Positions 8,426 to 17,021 of a stretch of 64,000 bases of DNA are shown one piece after another. Under the pieces are notes generated by a model. That model was not told the origin of the DNA. It made no database searches and worked only from the letters and a program-made list of their open reading frames with translations. The DNA comes from an uncultured Hymenobacter sp. (GTDB lineage: Bacteria; Bacteroidota; Bacteroidia; Cytophagales; Hymenobacteraceae), in assembly GCA_913776615.1 (NCBI GenBank), contig CAJYPK010000060.1:27204-91203 (forward strand), given 5' to 3'. The first letter of the stretch is position 1; every line of letters begins with the position of its first letter. The position numbers and the translations under genes were made by a program.

Positions 8426-9171
8426 TGGCTACTTACGCCCACAAAAAACAGCAGCTATATCTGGTACTCAGCGGTATTTTTCTGGTAAATGCCTTGCTAG
8501 CCGAGATTATTGGCGTTAAAATATTTTCGGTTGAAAAGACCTTTGGCTTGAGCGGTAACCTTACGGCAGGGGTACTGGTGTGGCCGGTGGTTTTTATTTC
8601 TACCGACGTTATCAATGAGTATTTCGGGCGTAAGGGGGTATTGCGCATCACCTTCCTCACGGTAGGGCTGATTTTATACGCCTTCCTCGTTATTCTGGGC
8701 ACTACGCGGCTAGTACCGGCCGATTTTTGGCTCGACCTCAATAAAACCGATGCCCTGGGCCGGCCCTTCGATATTGAGTTTGCCTACCAGAGTATTTTTC
8801 GGCAGGGGCTAGGCATTATCGTGGGCTCACTCACGGCTTTTGTAATTGGGCAGGTGCTCGATGCCAGCGTGTTTCAATTGTTTCGGCGCGTCACGGGCAG
8901 CCGCTACATCTGGCTGCGGGCCACGGGCTCTACGCTCGTATCGCAGCTCGTTGATAGCTTCGTCGTGCTTTACGTGGCCTTTTACTTATTTGGCAACTGG
9001 TCGATGACGCAGGTGCTCGAAGTAGCCCGCTTCAACTACTGGTATAAATTTGCAGCCGCCATTGTGCTTACGCCCGTGCTTTACCTGGCCCATTACGCCA
9101 TCGACCGCTATCTAGGGCCAGCCGAAACGATCGAGCTGCAAGCGGAGGCCCTAACCGACCGAAGCGTATAA
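8425..9171 (+). CDS. yhhQ: Queuosine precursor transporter
   Basis: A 248-residue inner-membrane protein with about six hydrophobic segments. Typical family motifs are present: EIIGVKIF in the first segment, VWPVVFISTDVINEYFGRK in the second loop, and GSTLVSQLVDSFVVL late in the protein. E. coli YhhQ imports preQ0/preQ1 for queuosine synthesis in tRNA; the role here follows from the family. It starts in the right arm of the preceding inverted repeat, just downstream of rnz, so transcription may depend on passage through that hairpin. No queuosine synthesis genes are in the window. Confidence 0.9.
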   Translation: MATYAHKKQQLYLVLSGIFLVNALLAEIIGVKIFSVEKTFGLSGNLTAGVLVWPVVFISTDVINEYFGRKGVLRITFLTVGLILYAFLVILGTTRLVPADFWLDLNKTDALGRPFDIEFAYQSIFRQGLGIIVGSLTAFVIGQVLDASVFQLFRRVTGSRYIWLRATGSTLVSQLVDSFVVLYVAFYLFGNWSMTQVLEVARFNYWYKFAAAIVLTPVLYLAHYAIDRYLGPAETIELQAEALTDRSV

Positions 9172-9195
9172 CTACTTGTTAATCACTATGTACCT

Positions 9196-9822
9196 ATGCG
9201 CTTTGCCATTATATTTTCCAGTGCGCTAACCCTGTCGCAGCTAGCTCATGCGCAGCTAATCAAAAAAGTAGAAGTTGGCAGCTACGTGCTCAATGCTACG
9301 CCGCAGCTGCGGCAAGCGGCAGGGCTGTTTTTGCGCAACAGCGAGCAATTGGTCGCGCGCGACCTAGCCGGTAAAAGTATAACGCTTTCCCCCCAGCAGG
9401 TACGCTCCTTTAAAATCGGGGAGCGGCAATTTGTTTCCACCGGGGGCTTCATCTTAACTAACAAATACAGTGACCGCTACGTGGCCAAAGCCTTTGCGGA
9501 ACAGCTGGATAGCGGTCAGGTAGTATTATTTCGCTACCGACTATTATCCGACAATCCAACTGATCGCAGCTACATCGTCTACGGTAGCGAAGACGAGAAG
9601 AGCATCTACTTACTACAGTCGGCAACTTCGCCCACAGTAACGCCCATGCAAGTGAGATGGACCAAAAAAGACGCTGACTTTCAGACCGCGCTGCGTCCCT
9701 ATCTGGCTTCCCGGCCCGATTTATTGAAATTGCTAGCTGCCAATGCACTATCGCCGAAGCAGCTTCCCCTTATCGTCCACGCGCTCAACCGCAGCTTGCC
9801 CTACGAAGCAGGGTCGAAATAG
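9196..9822 (+). CDS. Secreted hypothetical protein
   Basis: A 208-residue protein with a signal peptide (cleavage likely after AHA at residue 19). The mature part begins QLIKKVEVGSYVL and has no further membrane segment. It includes QQVRSFKIGERQFVSTGGF and a C-terminal helix-rich stretch with LLKLLAANALSPKQLPLIVHALN. I do not recognise a family; the length and layout are those of small periplasmic proteins common in Hymenobacter. It sits 24 nt after yhhQ and 35 nt before trpS on the same strand, so it may be part of a loose operon. Confidence 0.75.
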   Translation: MRFAIIFSSALTLSQLAHAQLIKKVEVGSYVLNATPQLRQAAGLFLRNSEQLVARDLAGKSITLSPQQVRSFKIGERQFVSTGGFILTNKYSDRYVAKAFAEQLDSGQVVLFRYRLLSDNPTDRSYIVYGSEDEKSIYLLQSATSPTVTPMQVRWTKKDADFQTALRPYLASRPDLLKLLAANALSPKQLPLIVHALNRSLPYEAGSK

Positions 9823-9857
9823 CCCGCAGCCAATCTAGTATTTCCGATTTTTTATCT

Positions 9858-10904
9858 ATGTCCCGCATTCTCACCGGCATCCAGAGTACCGGCCGCCCGC
9901 ACCTGGGCAACCTGCTCGGGGCCATCCTGCCCGCCATCGAGCTGTCGAAAAACCCAGCCAACGAATCGCTGTATTTCATTGCCGACCTGCACTCGCTCAC
10001 TACCGTGCGCGATGCCAGCCTACTGCGCGCCAACACCTACGCCGTGGCCGCCGCGTGGCTGGCCTGCGGCTTCGACACCGAGAAGAACCTGTTTTACCGG
10101 CAGTCCGACGTGCCGCAAGTGGCCGAGCTAACCTGGTACCTGTCGTGCTTCACGCCCTACCCGATGCTGGCCAACGCGCACAGCTTCAAGGATAAGAGCG
10201 ACCGGCTATCGGATGTCAACGCTGGGCTCTTTACTTATCCCGTGCTGATGGCGGCTGATATTCTGCTTTACGACGCCGAGGTGGTGCCGGTGGGCAAGGA
10301 CCAAGTGCAGCACCTGGAAATCACCCGCGACATTGCCAGCGCCTTCAACAGCCGCTACGGCGATACGCTGGTGCTGCCCCAGGCCCGGGTCGACGAGCAG
10401 GTGATGATTATCCCGGGCACCGACGGGCAGAAGATGAGCAAGAGCTACGGCAACATCATCGATGTATTCGCACCCGAGAAGGAGTTGCTGAAGGCCATCA
10501 AAGGCATTATCTCGGATAGCACGCCCCTGGAAGCGCCCAAAAATCCGGCCACCGACGTTACGTTCAAGCTGTACGCGCTGCTGGCAAGCCCCGCCGAAAC
10601 GGCCGAAATGCGCCAGCGCTACGAGGCCGGCGGCTACGGCTACGGCCACGCCAAACAGGCGCTCTACGAATTGATTTTGCGCCGCTTCGCCGCCGAGCGC
10701 GAGCGTTTTAATTTCTACATGAGCAACCTGCCCGAACTCGATGCCGCGCTGGCCATCGGCGCCCGCCGCGCCCAGGAATATGGCGCGGGCGTACTGGCCA
10801 AAGTGCGTCAGAAAGTCGGCTACGGACCGCAGAAGACCGCAGATTTAACGGATTCAACGGATTGCGCCGATACGCCCGCCAGCCTGCGGCGGCGGGCTGA
10901 CTAA
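9858..10904 (+). CDS. trpS: Tryptophanyl-tRNA synthetase with palindrome-derived tail
   Basis: A 348-residue class I aminoacyl-tRNA synthetase that charges tRNA-Trp. The HIGH-equivalent PHLGN is at residues 14-18 and KMSKS at 192-196; the AHSFKDKS and GKDQVQHLEITRDIA motifs are also present. Bacterial TrpRS normally ends shortly after a V-R-x-K-V-G motif; here VRQKVGYG is followed by 26 extra residues (PQKTADLTDSTD... to RRRAD). These are encoded exactly by the left arm of a 79-bp inverted repeat (10825-10903). The tail is polar and probably dispensable. This is a clear case of repeat sequence being absorbed into a housekeeping gene. Confidence 0.95.
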   Translation: MSRILTGIQSTGRPHLGNLLGAILPAIELSKNPANESLYFIADLHSLTTVRDASLLRANTYAVAAAWLACGFDTEKNLFYRQSDVPQVAELTWYLSCFTPYPMLANAHSFKDKSDRLSDVNAGLFTYPVLMAADILLYDAEVVPVGKDQVQHLEITRDIASAFNSRYGDTLVLPQARVDEQVMIIPGTDGQKMSKSYGNIIDVFAPEKELLKAIKGIISDSTPLEAPKNPATDVTFKLYALLASPAETAEMRQRYEAGGYGYGHAKQALYELILRRFAAERERFNFYMSNLPELDAALAIGARRAQEYGAGVLAKVRQKVGYGPQKTADLTDSTDCADTPASLRRRAD

Positions 10905-11056
10905 GGGGTGAATGCTGCAAAGAAAAAGGCTACCTAATAGGTAGCCTTTTTCTTTGCAAGACAAATCGACATCGAGCTAGTCAGCCCGCCGCCGCAGGCT
11001 GGCGGGCGTATCGGCGCAATCCGTTGAATCCGTTAAATCTGCGGTCTTCTGCGGTC
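10825..11056. repeat. 79-bp perfect inverted repeat overlapping two gene ends
   Basis: Arms 10825-10903 and 10978-11056 are exact reverse complements over all 79 positions. The arm begins with 10-nt units (GACCGCAGAA then GACCGCAGAT) and then two TTAACGGATT-like units. The left arm encodes the end of trpS; the right arm covers the first two bases of the stop triplet of the minus-strand gene (11055-11057). The 74-nt spacer contains its own terminator. Confidence 0.97.
10917..10957. terminator. Bidirectional terminator in the loop of the 79-bp repeat
   Basis: A perfect 19-bp stem (10917-10935 with 10939-10957) with a 3-nt loop is flanked by A5 and T5 runs. It serves trpS and the converging gene at 11055-11861. 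The terminator is nested inside the larger palindrome. Confidence 0.9.
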
Positions 11057-11861
11057 AGCGCTGTTTGTTAGTGAAGTTGAAGCCTACTTTGCTGCCGCGG
11101 CTCACCTGCTGGTTTTCCAGTTTTTGCTTGACCGATATTTTCTGAATTTCGGGCAGCGGCGGGGCGATGAGGTCATTGTTGACGGCCGCAATCATGGCGC
11201 TTTCGACAAACAGGCGCAACGACTCGGCCGTGACAGTGCTGCGGCTCATGTCGGGGTCGGGTAGCTCAAGCTGCTTCACGCCTTCCAGGAAGTAATGGCT
11301 GTCGATGTTGATGAGCAGGCGGCCGAGCAGGTAGCCGGGGTCGTTCATGCGCTGGTAGCGAATGCTGTCGGCCATGAAGTTATAGGCCATAATGTGGCCG
11401 AAAAAGCGCCGCCGGAAATCGGCCTCCACGTAGGGCGTATTGAGCGGGCCGAAGTCGTCGGGGAATGTGACGATGTTGGAGTGCATCACGAACACCAGCA
11501 AATCACCCGAGAAGCGGATGTGAAATTCCATCTCGTTGACGGGCAGGCACTCGATCTTGACACTGGCGTCGGCATCAGTGGTAACCTTCTGGGTTAGCTC
11601 CAAACACAGTTGCTGCGAGGTTTGGCGCAGCAGCGTAAAGGCAGCCTGAGTGGCCCGGAAAATCGCCTGCTTAGCGCTCGACTTCTCGCGCAGGCCCTGG
11701 GCAATGAGGTCGAGGCGGTCGGGCGGCAGCGCCTCCGTCACCTCGGTGGGTTCGACGAGCGGAGCGGCGGGTATTTTTTTGGGGCGCACCGTTTTTTTGC
11801 GCGGGGCCGGCTGGGCCGCCGAAGAATCGGCCGAGGAGGCCGAGGTCACAGTTTTAGCCAT
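11055..11861 (-). CDS. Conserved hypothetical cytoplasmic protein
   Basis: A 268-residue protein without signal peptide or membrane segments. The first 45 residues are a Lys/Pro/Ala-rich low-complexity leader. The rest is a folded domain with LIAQGLREKSSAKQAIFRATQ, MEFHIRFSGDLLVFVMHSNIV, YVEADFRRRFFGHIMAYNFMADSIRYQRMNDPGYLLGRL (in parts) and a C-terminal VKQKLENQQV segment. I recall similar unnamed proteins in Cytophagales but no function. It converges on trpS, and its stop codon overlaps the right arm of the 79-bp inverted repeat by two bases. Confidence 0.75.
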   Translation of the reverse strand: MAKTVTSASSADSSAAQPAPRKKTVRPKKIPAAPLVEPTEVTEALPPDRLDLIAQGLREKSSAKQAIFRATQAAFTLLRQTSQQLCLELTQKVTTDADASVKIECLPVNEMEFHIRFSGDLLVFVMHSNIVTFPDDFGPLNTPYVEADFRRRFFGHIMAYNFMADSIRYQRMNDPGYLLGRLLINIDSHYFLEGVKQLELPDPDMSRSTVTAESLRLFVESAMIAAVNNDLIAPPLPEIQKISVKQKLENQQVSRGSKVGFNFTNKQR

Positions 11862-12119
11862 AGAAAAAGCGGAATGGAGAGTAGCGCAGCCGTCGGCGAC
11901 GGACGGCTCTACCGGCCAGGTACGTAGCGGGGCCAGCCCTGAGTTTCCGAAAATGAACTTAAAAAGCGCCTGATCTTTTGCGCTAATTAAGCTGGGCAGA
12001 AGCCACCCGGCGACAACATTGCGCGTCTCTGACGCAGCGCTCCCCAGTGGCGGCGTATGGCAATAACCTACACTGTGGCGTAATTTCAGCCCCTCAACCC
12101 TTACTTTTTTTTAAAAGAA

Positions 12120-14291
12120 ATGATACAGCACACAGTCCGCCAGGCGGGCGTGGTGATGGCGCTGCTGCTGGCTGGCACTACTGCCACCTGGGCGCAGTTT
12201 GGCCCCGGCACGCAGTGGACCAAAGACGGCTACGGCTACCTCAAAGCGGATAAGGATGCCATTGTGCAGCTCGACGCCCGTAAGCCCGGCCAGTCCACTA
12301 CCATCCTGAGCGCGCAGCAGCTCACGCCCCAGGGTGCGACGGCCCCGCTACGCGTGCGCCGCTTTGCCCTTTCCGAAGATGGCAAGCAGGTGCTGATCAA
12401 TACCAACACCAAAAAAGTATGGCGCTACGACACCCGCGGCGACTACTGGGTGTATGACCTAACCACCAAGCAACTGACTCAGCTCGGCAAGGGCCGCCCC
12501 GAGTCGTCGCTGATGTTTGCCAAGTTTTCGCCCGACGGCAAGAAGGTAGCCTACGTGAGCGAGCACAACCTCTTCGTGGAAAACCTGGCCGACCACAGCA
12601 TCACGCAGCTGACGCAGGATGGTACCGACCGCCTCATCAACGGCACCTTCGACTGGGTGTACGAGGAAGAGCTCGACTGCCGCGATGGCTTCCGCTGGGC
12701 CCCCGACGGCCAGAGCCTCGCCTACTGGCAGCTCGACGCCACCAAGACGCGCAACTACCTGATGCTGAATACTACGGATGCGCTCTACCCCTATACCATT
12801 CCGGTGGAATACCCGGTGGTGGGCCAGGATCCCAGCCGCGCCCGCATCGGCGTGGTACCGGTAGCCGGCGGGGCCACCAAGTGGATGGACATTCCCGGCG
12901 ACGCCGTGCAGCACTACCTGCCGCGCATGGAGTGGGCCGGCCCCGGTCAGCTCATCGTGCAGCAGCTCAACCGCCGCCAGAACGAAAGCAACATCATCTT
13001 GGTAAACGCGGCCAGCGGGGCTGCTAAGCCTATTTTCAGCGAAACCGATAAGGCGTGGATCGACGCCAAGGATGGGGCTGTGGGCTGGAACTGGATTGAG
13101 GGCGGCAAGCGCTTCGTGTGGGCCAGCGAGAAGGATGGCTGGCGCCACCTCTACGCCATCGACCGCACCGGCAAAGAGCAGCTGCTGACGCCCGGCAACT
13201 ACGACGTTATTAGCCTCGAAACTATCAGCGAGCCCACGGGCACCATTTACTTCACGGCCTCGCCTGCCAATGCTACCCAGACCTACCTCTACAAGGTGGC
13301 GCTGAAGGGCGGCAAGGCTGAGCGCGTAACGCCCGCCGCACTCACCGGCTCGAACGGCTACGACATCTCACCCAACGGTAAAATCGCGCTGCACACCTTC
13401 TCCAACACCGCCACCTACCCGGTGGCCGACGTGGTGAGCCTGCCCGCCCACCAGCGTCTGAGCGGCGGCGACGTACCTGAGCAAGCCAAGGCGCTCAAGA
13501 TGCCGAAGACCGAGTTTTTCCAGGTCAAAACGGTTGATGGCGTCACGCTCGACGGCTGGATGGTGAAGCCGACCAACTTCGACCCCAGCAAGAAATACCC
13601 CATCGTGTTCATGGTGTACGGCGAGCCGGCCAGCCAGACGGTGGTTGACCGCTTCGGTACGGGCGTCAACCGTCTCTACCAAGGCAGCATGGCCGATGAC
13701 GGCTACATCTACGCCTCGCTCGAAAACCGGGGTGCCCCCGCCCCGCGCGGCCGGGAGTTCCGCAAAGCCATTTACCACAACATCGGGTCGTTGAACATCC
13801 GCGACCAGGCGATGGGGGCCAGCGAGGTGCTCAAGAACAAGTGGGTCGACACCAGCCGCGTGGCCGTCTGGGGCTGGAGCGGCGGCGGCTCCTCCACTCT
13901 GAACCTGCTCATGCAGTACCCCCAGATTTACAAGACGGGCATCAGCATCGCGGCGGTGGATAACCAACTCAACTACGACAACATCTACCAGGAGCGCTAC
14001 ATGGGCCTGCTGCCCGAAGACCGCCACTATTTCGTCGACAACTCGCCCCTCTCCCACGCCAAGAACCTGCGCGGCAACCTGCTGCTCATCCACGGCACCG
14101 GCGACGACAACGTGCACTACAACAATGCCGAGCAGATGATCAACGAGCTGGTCAAGTACAACAAGCCCTTCCAGCTCATGAGCTACCCCAACCGCTCGCA
14201 CAGTATCAGCGAGGGCGAGGGCACCAGCCGCCACCTGGCCACCACCTTCACTAAGTATTTGAAGGAAAATTGCCCCCCGGGCGCCCGCTAG
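12120..14291 (+). CDS. S9 family peptidase, dipeptidyl peptidase IV type
   Basis: A 723-residue exported serine peptidase with a signal peptide at residues 1-23 (ending TATWAQ). An N-terminal eight-bladed propeller domain (LFVENL, FDWVYEEEL, LAYWQLD motifs) is followed by an alpha/beta hydrolase domain. The catalytic triad is S587 in GWSGGGSS, D662 in GTGDDNVHYNN and H694 in NRSHSISEG. FDWVYEEEL is the Glu-Glu motif that binds the free N terminus in DPP-IV enzymes, so X-Pro dipeptidyl release in the periplasm is expected. A related 100-bp fragment of its 3' end lies at 20818-20918. Confidence 0.93.
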   Translation: MIQHTVRQAGVVMALLLAGTTATWAQFGPGTQWTKDGYGYLKADKDAIVQLDARKPGQSTTILSAQQLTPQGATAPLRVRRFALSEDGKQVLINTNTKKVWRYDTRGDYWVYDLTTKQLTQLGKGRPESSLMFAKFSPDGKKVAYVSEHNLFVENLADHSITQLTQDGTDRLINGTFDWVYEEELDCRDGFRWAPDGQSLAYWQLDATKTRNYLMLNTTDALYPYTIPVEYPVVGQDPSRARIGVVPVAGGATKWMDIPGDAVQHYLPRMEWAGPGQLIVQQLNRRQNESNIILVNAASGAAKPIFSETDKAWIDAKDGAVGWNWIEGGKRFVWASEKDGWRHLYAIDRTGKEQLLTPGNYDVISLETISEPTGTIYFTASPANATQTYLYKVALKGGKAERVTPAALTGSNGYDISPNGKIALHTFSNTATYPVADVVSLPAHQRLSGGDVPEQAKALKMPKTEFFQVKTVDGVTLDGWMVKPTNFDPSKKYPIVFMVYGEPASQTVVDRFGTGVNRLYQGSMADDGYIYASLENRGAPAPRGREFRKAIYHNIGSLNIRDQAMGASEVLKNKWVDTSRVAVWGWSGGGSSTLNLLMQYPQIYKTGISIAAVDNQLNYDNIYQERYMGLLPEDRHYFVDNSPLSHAKNLRGNLLLIHGTGDDNVHYNNAEQMINELVKYNKPFQLMSYPNRSHSISEGEGTSRHLATTFTKYLKENCPPGAR

Positions 14292-14313
14292 CCTGCTGAT
14301 TGGGAACCTTTAT

Positions 14314-14349
14314 AAACCGCCTCAAGCATTCGCCTGGGGCGGTTTTTTT
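14314..14349 (+). terminator. Terminator after S9 peptidase
   Basis: An 8-bp stem AAACCGCC/GGCGGTTT with a 16-nt loop is followed by a run of T residues, 22 nt after the peptidase stop. Confidence 0.8.
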
Positions 14350-14382
14350 ATGTACCGTTTTGCCCAATGGTACGCTGATACT

Positions 14383-14638
14383 GAAGCTGTTTAGGAAATC
14401 CTTTTCAAGCGCCTGGGCGGACGCTGCCCTGCCGGTGGACCCCACCCCCGGCCCCTCCCCTTCGGGAGAGGGGAGCCTTTCGCGAGCTGTTAGCCTTTAG
14501 CTGTTAGCTGCTAGCTTTTCTAAACAGCGAGCTAACAGCTAATAGCTAGCAGCTAACAGCCTACGGTCGGCTCCCCTCTCCCAAAGGGGAGGGGCCGGGG
14601 GTGGGGTCCACCGGCAGGGCAACTTCCTAAACGGCTTC
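14383..14638. repeat. Triple-nested inverted repeat
   Basis: Three palindromes are nested in the 511-bp gap after the S9 peptidase. The outer 15-bp arms (14383-14397, 14624-14638; one mismatch) carry GAAGCTGTTTA, also seen at 42507. The middle arms are 37 bp and perfect (14426-14462, 14584-14620), C-rich. The inner arms are 16 bp (14500-14515, 14545-14560) within TAGCTGT heptads. Nothing coding is evident in the gap. Confidence 0.92.
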
Positions 14639-14751
14639 ACTAGCTGTACGGGTAACCATCAAAATCGAGGTTTCGTCCTTCGAGGTCCTCCGATAAACAG
14701 CCCCGGCAGGACCAGAAAGCCACTTGTACCAGTGACGGCAAGATTACCCTA

Positions 14752-14780
14752 TAAAAAAGCCCACACGGGGCGGGCTTTTC
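14752..14780 (-). terminator. Terminator after beta-propeller gene
   Basis: Read on the minus strand, a GC-rich stem AAAGCCCGCC/GTGTGGGCTTTTTT is followed by T6. It lies 23 nt beyond the stop of the gene at 14803-16623. Confidence 0.75.
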
Positions 14781-14802
14781 CAGGTGGGAGCAGGTCGGCA
14801 GG

Positions 14803-16623
14803 CTATTGCACAACCGTGATATTGTAGGTCGTGGAACCTACCGTGATGGCCGCGCCCGTGCTATTATAGAACTTGGCGATTACCTGCCCGGTAGTAGTGC
14901 GGGCATAGCTGATGCTGATGCCGTTGGGCAGGTCGGCAGCGGGGCTGACGGCGGCCGTGCCTCCAGTGGTGACGTTACTCACGGTGAAAGTCACCGTCGC
15001 GGCGCTATTGGCTGAAATGCTGCCTACCGTCTGCGTGACGGCGGCCCGGATGACGGCGGCAAAGGCCGTGCCGTTGGTACCCAGCTTACTGGTGCCCACC
15101 ACGTCGAGGGCGGCGGCCGGCGCGGTAGTGCCAATGCCCACGCGGGGCAGGCCGTTGTTGGCTTCCAGCGTCAGCACCTGCGTGTTGCCGGTGCCGCCGA
15201 TGGTACTGCCAGCCGCCGTGGTCGCACTGTTGACGAAAAAGTCGATATCGTTGCCAGTGCCCGTCACCGTGGCGTTGTGGCGGGTGCGGATGAAGTGGCG
15301 GTAGCCGCCGCCGCGGTAGGCCAGGGCCAGCCCACCGGGGTCGTTGCCGCCGTCGTTGTCGGCTCCGCCCTGCACCTCCAGCTGGCCCAGGGGCGTGAGG
15401 GAGTTGATGCCCACCACGCCGGTTGGGCTGACGAAGATGCCCTTGGTGCCGGGGGTGCCGAGCGAGCCGCCCACCAGCAGGCTGCCGTTGAGGTTGAGGT
15501 TGGTGGTGGCCGTGTGGTTGCCCAGGTTATCGCCCAGGGTGGTACTCGGCAGGCTGGTGAGCGCGCCGTTGCTGTCGAAGCCCAGGGCGTTGGAAACCGT
15601 GAGTTGGCGCACCTCCACCGTGTTGGATGTGGTGTTGGAAATGTAGGCGTAGTTGCCCTTCACGGCAAAGCCGTAGGGCCGCCCACCCGTGGGGATGGTG
15701 CCCTGGCTAGCTGGCACGGCCGGGTTGGCCAGGCTGAAGGTTTGTAGGGTGTTGTTGCCCGAGTTGGTGAGGTAGAGCAGCCCGTTGGCGGTGGCCACGG
15801 AGTTGGGCTGGCTGCCAACGGCTTGCACGTTCACGCTGGTGATGGCTCCGGTGCTTAAGTCAATCGAGAAGGTTTGCAGCGTGTTGTTCCCGTAGTTGGC
15901 GGCGTAGAGGTAGCCGTTGAGGGCTGCCAGGCCGGCCACGCCGACGCCGGCCGTCGTAGTACCCTGGCTCACGGGCGCGGCGGGGTTGGCCAGGCTGAAG
16001 CGCTCGATGTTGCTGGCGCTGTAGCTGGCGACGTAGAGGTAGCTGCCCACCACGGCCACGCCGTTGGGCTGGCCGCCCGCCGTGCTCACCGCCGTCACGA
16101 AGCTGGGGGTAGCGGGCGTGCCGGGGCTGGCCGTCGTATACACCCGCAGCGTATTGGCTGAGATGTCGCAGACGTAGAGGTAGTTGCCGGCCACCGTCAG
16201 CAGGTCGAGGCCGGTGCCGCCCGTCACGGGCGTGCCCACGGCCGTCAGGGTAGTGGGCACCGTGATGTCGTAGGCCCGAATTTGGTTGGTGGAAGTTTGC
16301 TGCGACACGTAGAGGTAGTTGCCCGCCACGGCCACGCCCTGCACATTGGTCACCGGGGCCGAGCCCAGGTTGGGCGGCGTGGCCAGCACTGTCACGGCCG
16401 GCAATGGGTTCGATACGCCTACCGTGCCATCGGCGCCGGTGTTGAGCAAGCGCACGCCCGAGCCATTAAGGCCCCGGATGCGCAGGCTACCGTTCACGTC
16501 TAAGGTCTGCGTGGGAGTAGTGGTGCCGATGCCCACGTTCTGGGCCTGCACGCTAGTTAGCCCGGCCAGGGTAAGCAGTAGGCTGGCCGCTAGCTGGGTC
16601 AGGCATAAGTAAGTTTTCTTCAT
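14803..16623 (-). CDS. Secreted beta-propeller protein with fibre-type repeats
   Basis: A 606-residue exported protein (signal peptide to AQ at about residue 28). The mature start NVGIGTTTPTQTLDVNGSLRI is the VGIGT/LDV repeat found in Bacteroidota surface proteins with tail-fibre-like stalks; the unit returns near the C terminus as VGIGTTAPAAALDVVG. Between them, residues about 75-350 form a seven-fold repeat with units such as GNYLYVS and GSYLYVASYSASN, typical of a YncE/LVIVD beta-propeller. The last 110 residues are a Thr/Ala-rich beta domain. No T9SS sorting domain is visible. Surface attachment or binding is likely; the ligand is unknown. Confidence 0.8.
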   Translation of the reverse strand: MKKTYLCLTQLAASLLLTLAGLTSVQAQNVGIGTTTPTQTLDVNGSLRIRGLNGSGVRLLNTGADGTVGVSNPLPAVTVLATPPNLGSAPVTNVQGVAVAGNYLYVSQQTSTNQIRAYDITVPTTLTAVGTPVTGGTGLDLLTVAGNYLYVCDISANTLRVYTTASPGTPATPSFVTAVSTAGGQPNGVAVVGSYLYVASYSASNIERFSLANPAAPVSQGTTTAGVGVAGLAALNGYLYAANYGNNTLQTFSIDLSTGAITSVNVQAVGSQPNSVATANGLLYLTNSGNNTLQTFSLANPAVPASQGTIPTGGRPYGFAVKGNYAYISNTTSNTVEVRQLTVSNALGFDSNGALTSLPSTTLGDNLGNHTATTNLNLNGSLLVGGSLGTPGTKGIFVSPTGVVGINSLTPLGQLEVQGGADNDGGNDPGGLALAYRGGGYRHFIRTRHNATVTGTGNDIDFFVNSATTAAGSTIGGTGNTQVLTLEANNGLPRVGIGTTAPAAALDVVGTSKLGTNGTAFAAVIRAAVTQTVGSISANSAATVTFTVSNVTTGGTAAVSPAADLPNGISISYARTTTGQVIAKFYNSTGAAITVGSTTYNITVVQ

Positions 16624-16654
16624 GCTGCTGAGGGATAGGAAATTAAAAACCCAT

Positions 16655-16662
16655 CAAAGGTA
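16655..16662 (-). promoter_or_regulatory. Candidate -7 box for the beta-propeller gene
   Basis: On the minus strand TACCTTTG matches the Bacteroidota -7 consensus TAnnTTTG, about 32 nt upstream of the ATG at 16623. I do not see a well-placed -33 TTG, so support is moderate. Confidence 0.4.
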
Positions 16663-16742
16663 GAAGATAGCAGCAAAAAAGCTAAGTTGTGTGACTACCT
16701 AACACATCCAGCGGCCAGCTACCGCTAGTCAATGAAAGCTAA

Positions 16743-16940
16743 ACCTTCGGGATAACTACTTCTTTATCGACCAGCCGCCGGGAGGCTATTTACGGGCAGC
16801 GTCACTTTCGACCCCACCCCTACTTCCCTATTTACGTGCAGGCGTGGGGCACGCAGTACCGCTTCCAGGTCGTCAGCCCCGACACCGTCCGCAACAACAG
16901 CGGCATGGGTATGACGGGCACTTATGCCAGTCTGAAGTAA
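16743..16940 (+). pseudogene. Possible gene remnant upstream of an orphan terminator
   Basis: A 66-codon open frame without a start codon ends at TAA 16938-16940. Its translation looks protein-like (AIYGQRHFRPHPYFPIYVQ, then AWGTQYRFQVVSPDTVRN, ending GMTGTYASLK). An intrinsic terminator oriented to the plus strand lies 30 nt further on, though no complete plus-strand gene exists here. The simplest reading is the 3' end of a gene otherwise lost. I do not recognise its family. Confidence 0.35.
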
Positions 16941-16970
16941 TCTATCCCACTAGCATTATCCTTCCGCAAG

Positions 16971-16997
16971 GGGCCAGCGGTTAGGCTGGCCCTTTTT
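16971..16997 (+). terminator. Orphan plus-strand terminator
   Basis: An 8-bp stem GGGCCAGC/GCTGGCCC with a 6-nt loop is followed by T5. The orientation fits only plus-strand transcription, yet both neighbouring complete genes are on the minus strand. Confidence 0.75.
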
Positions 16998-17021
16998 GAT
17001 TATTTCAGCTTGCAGACGCTT

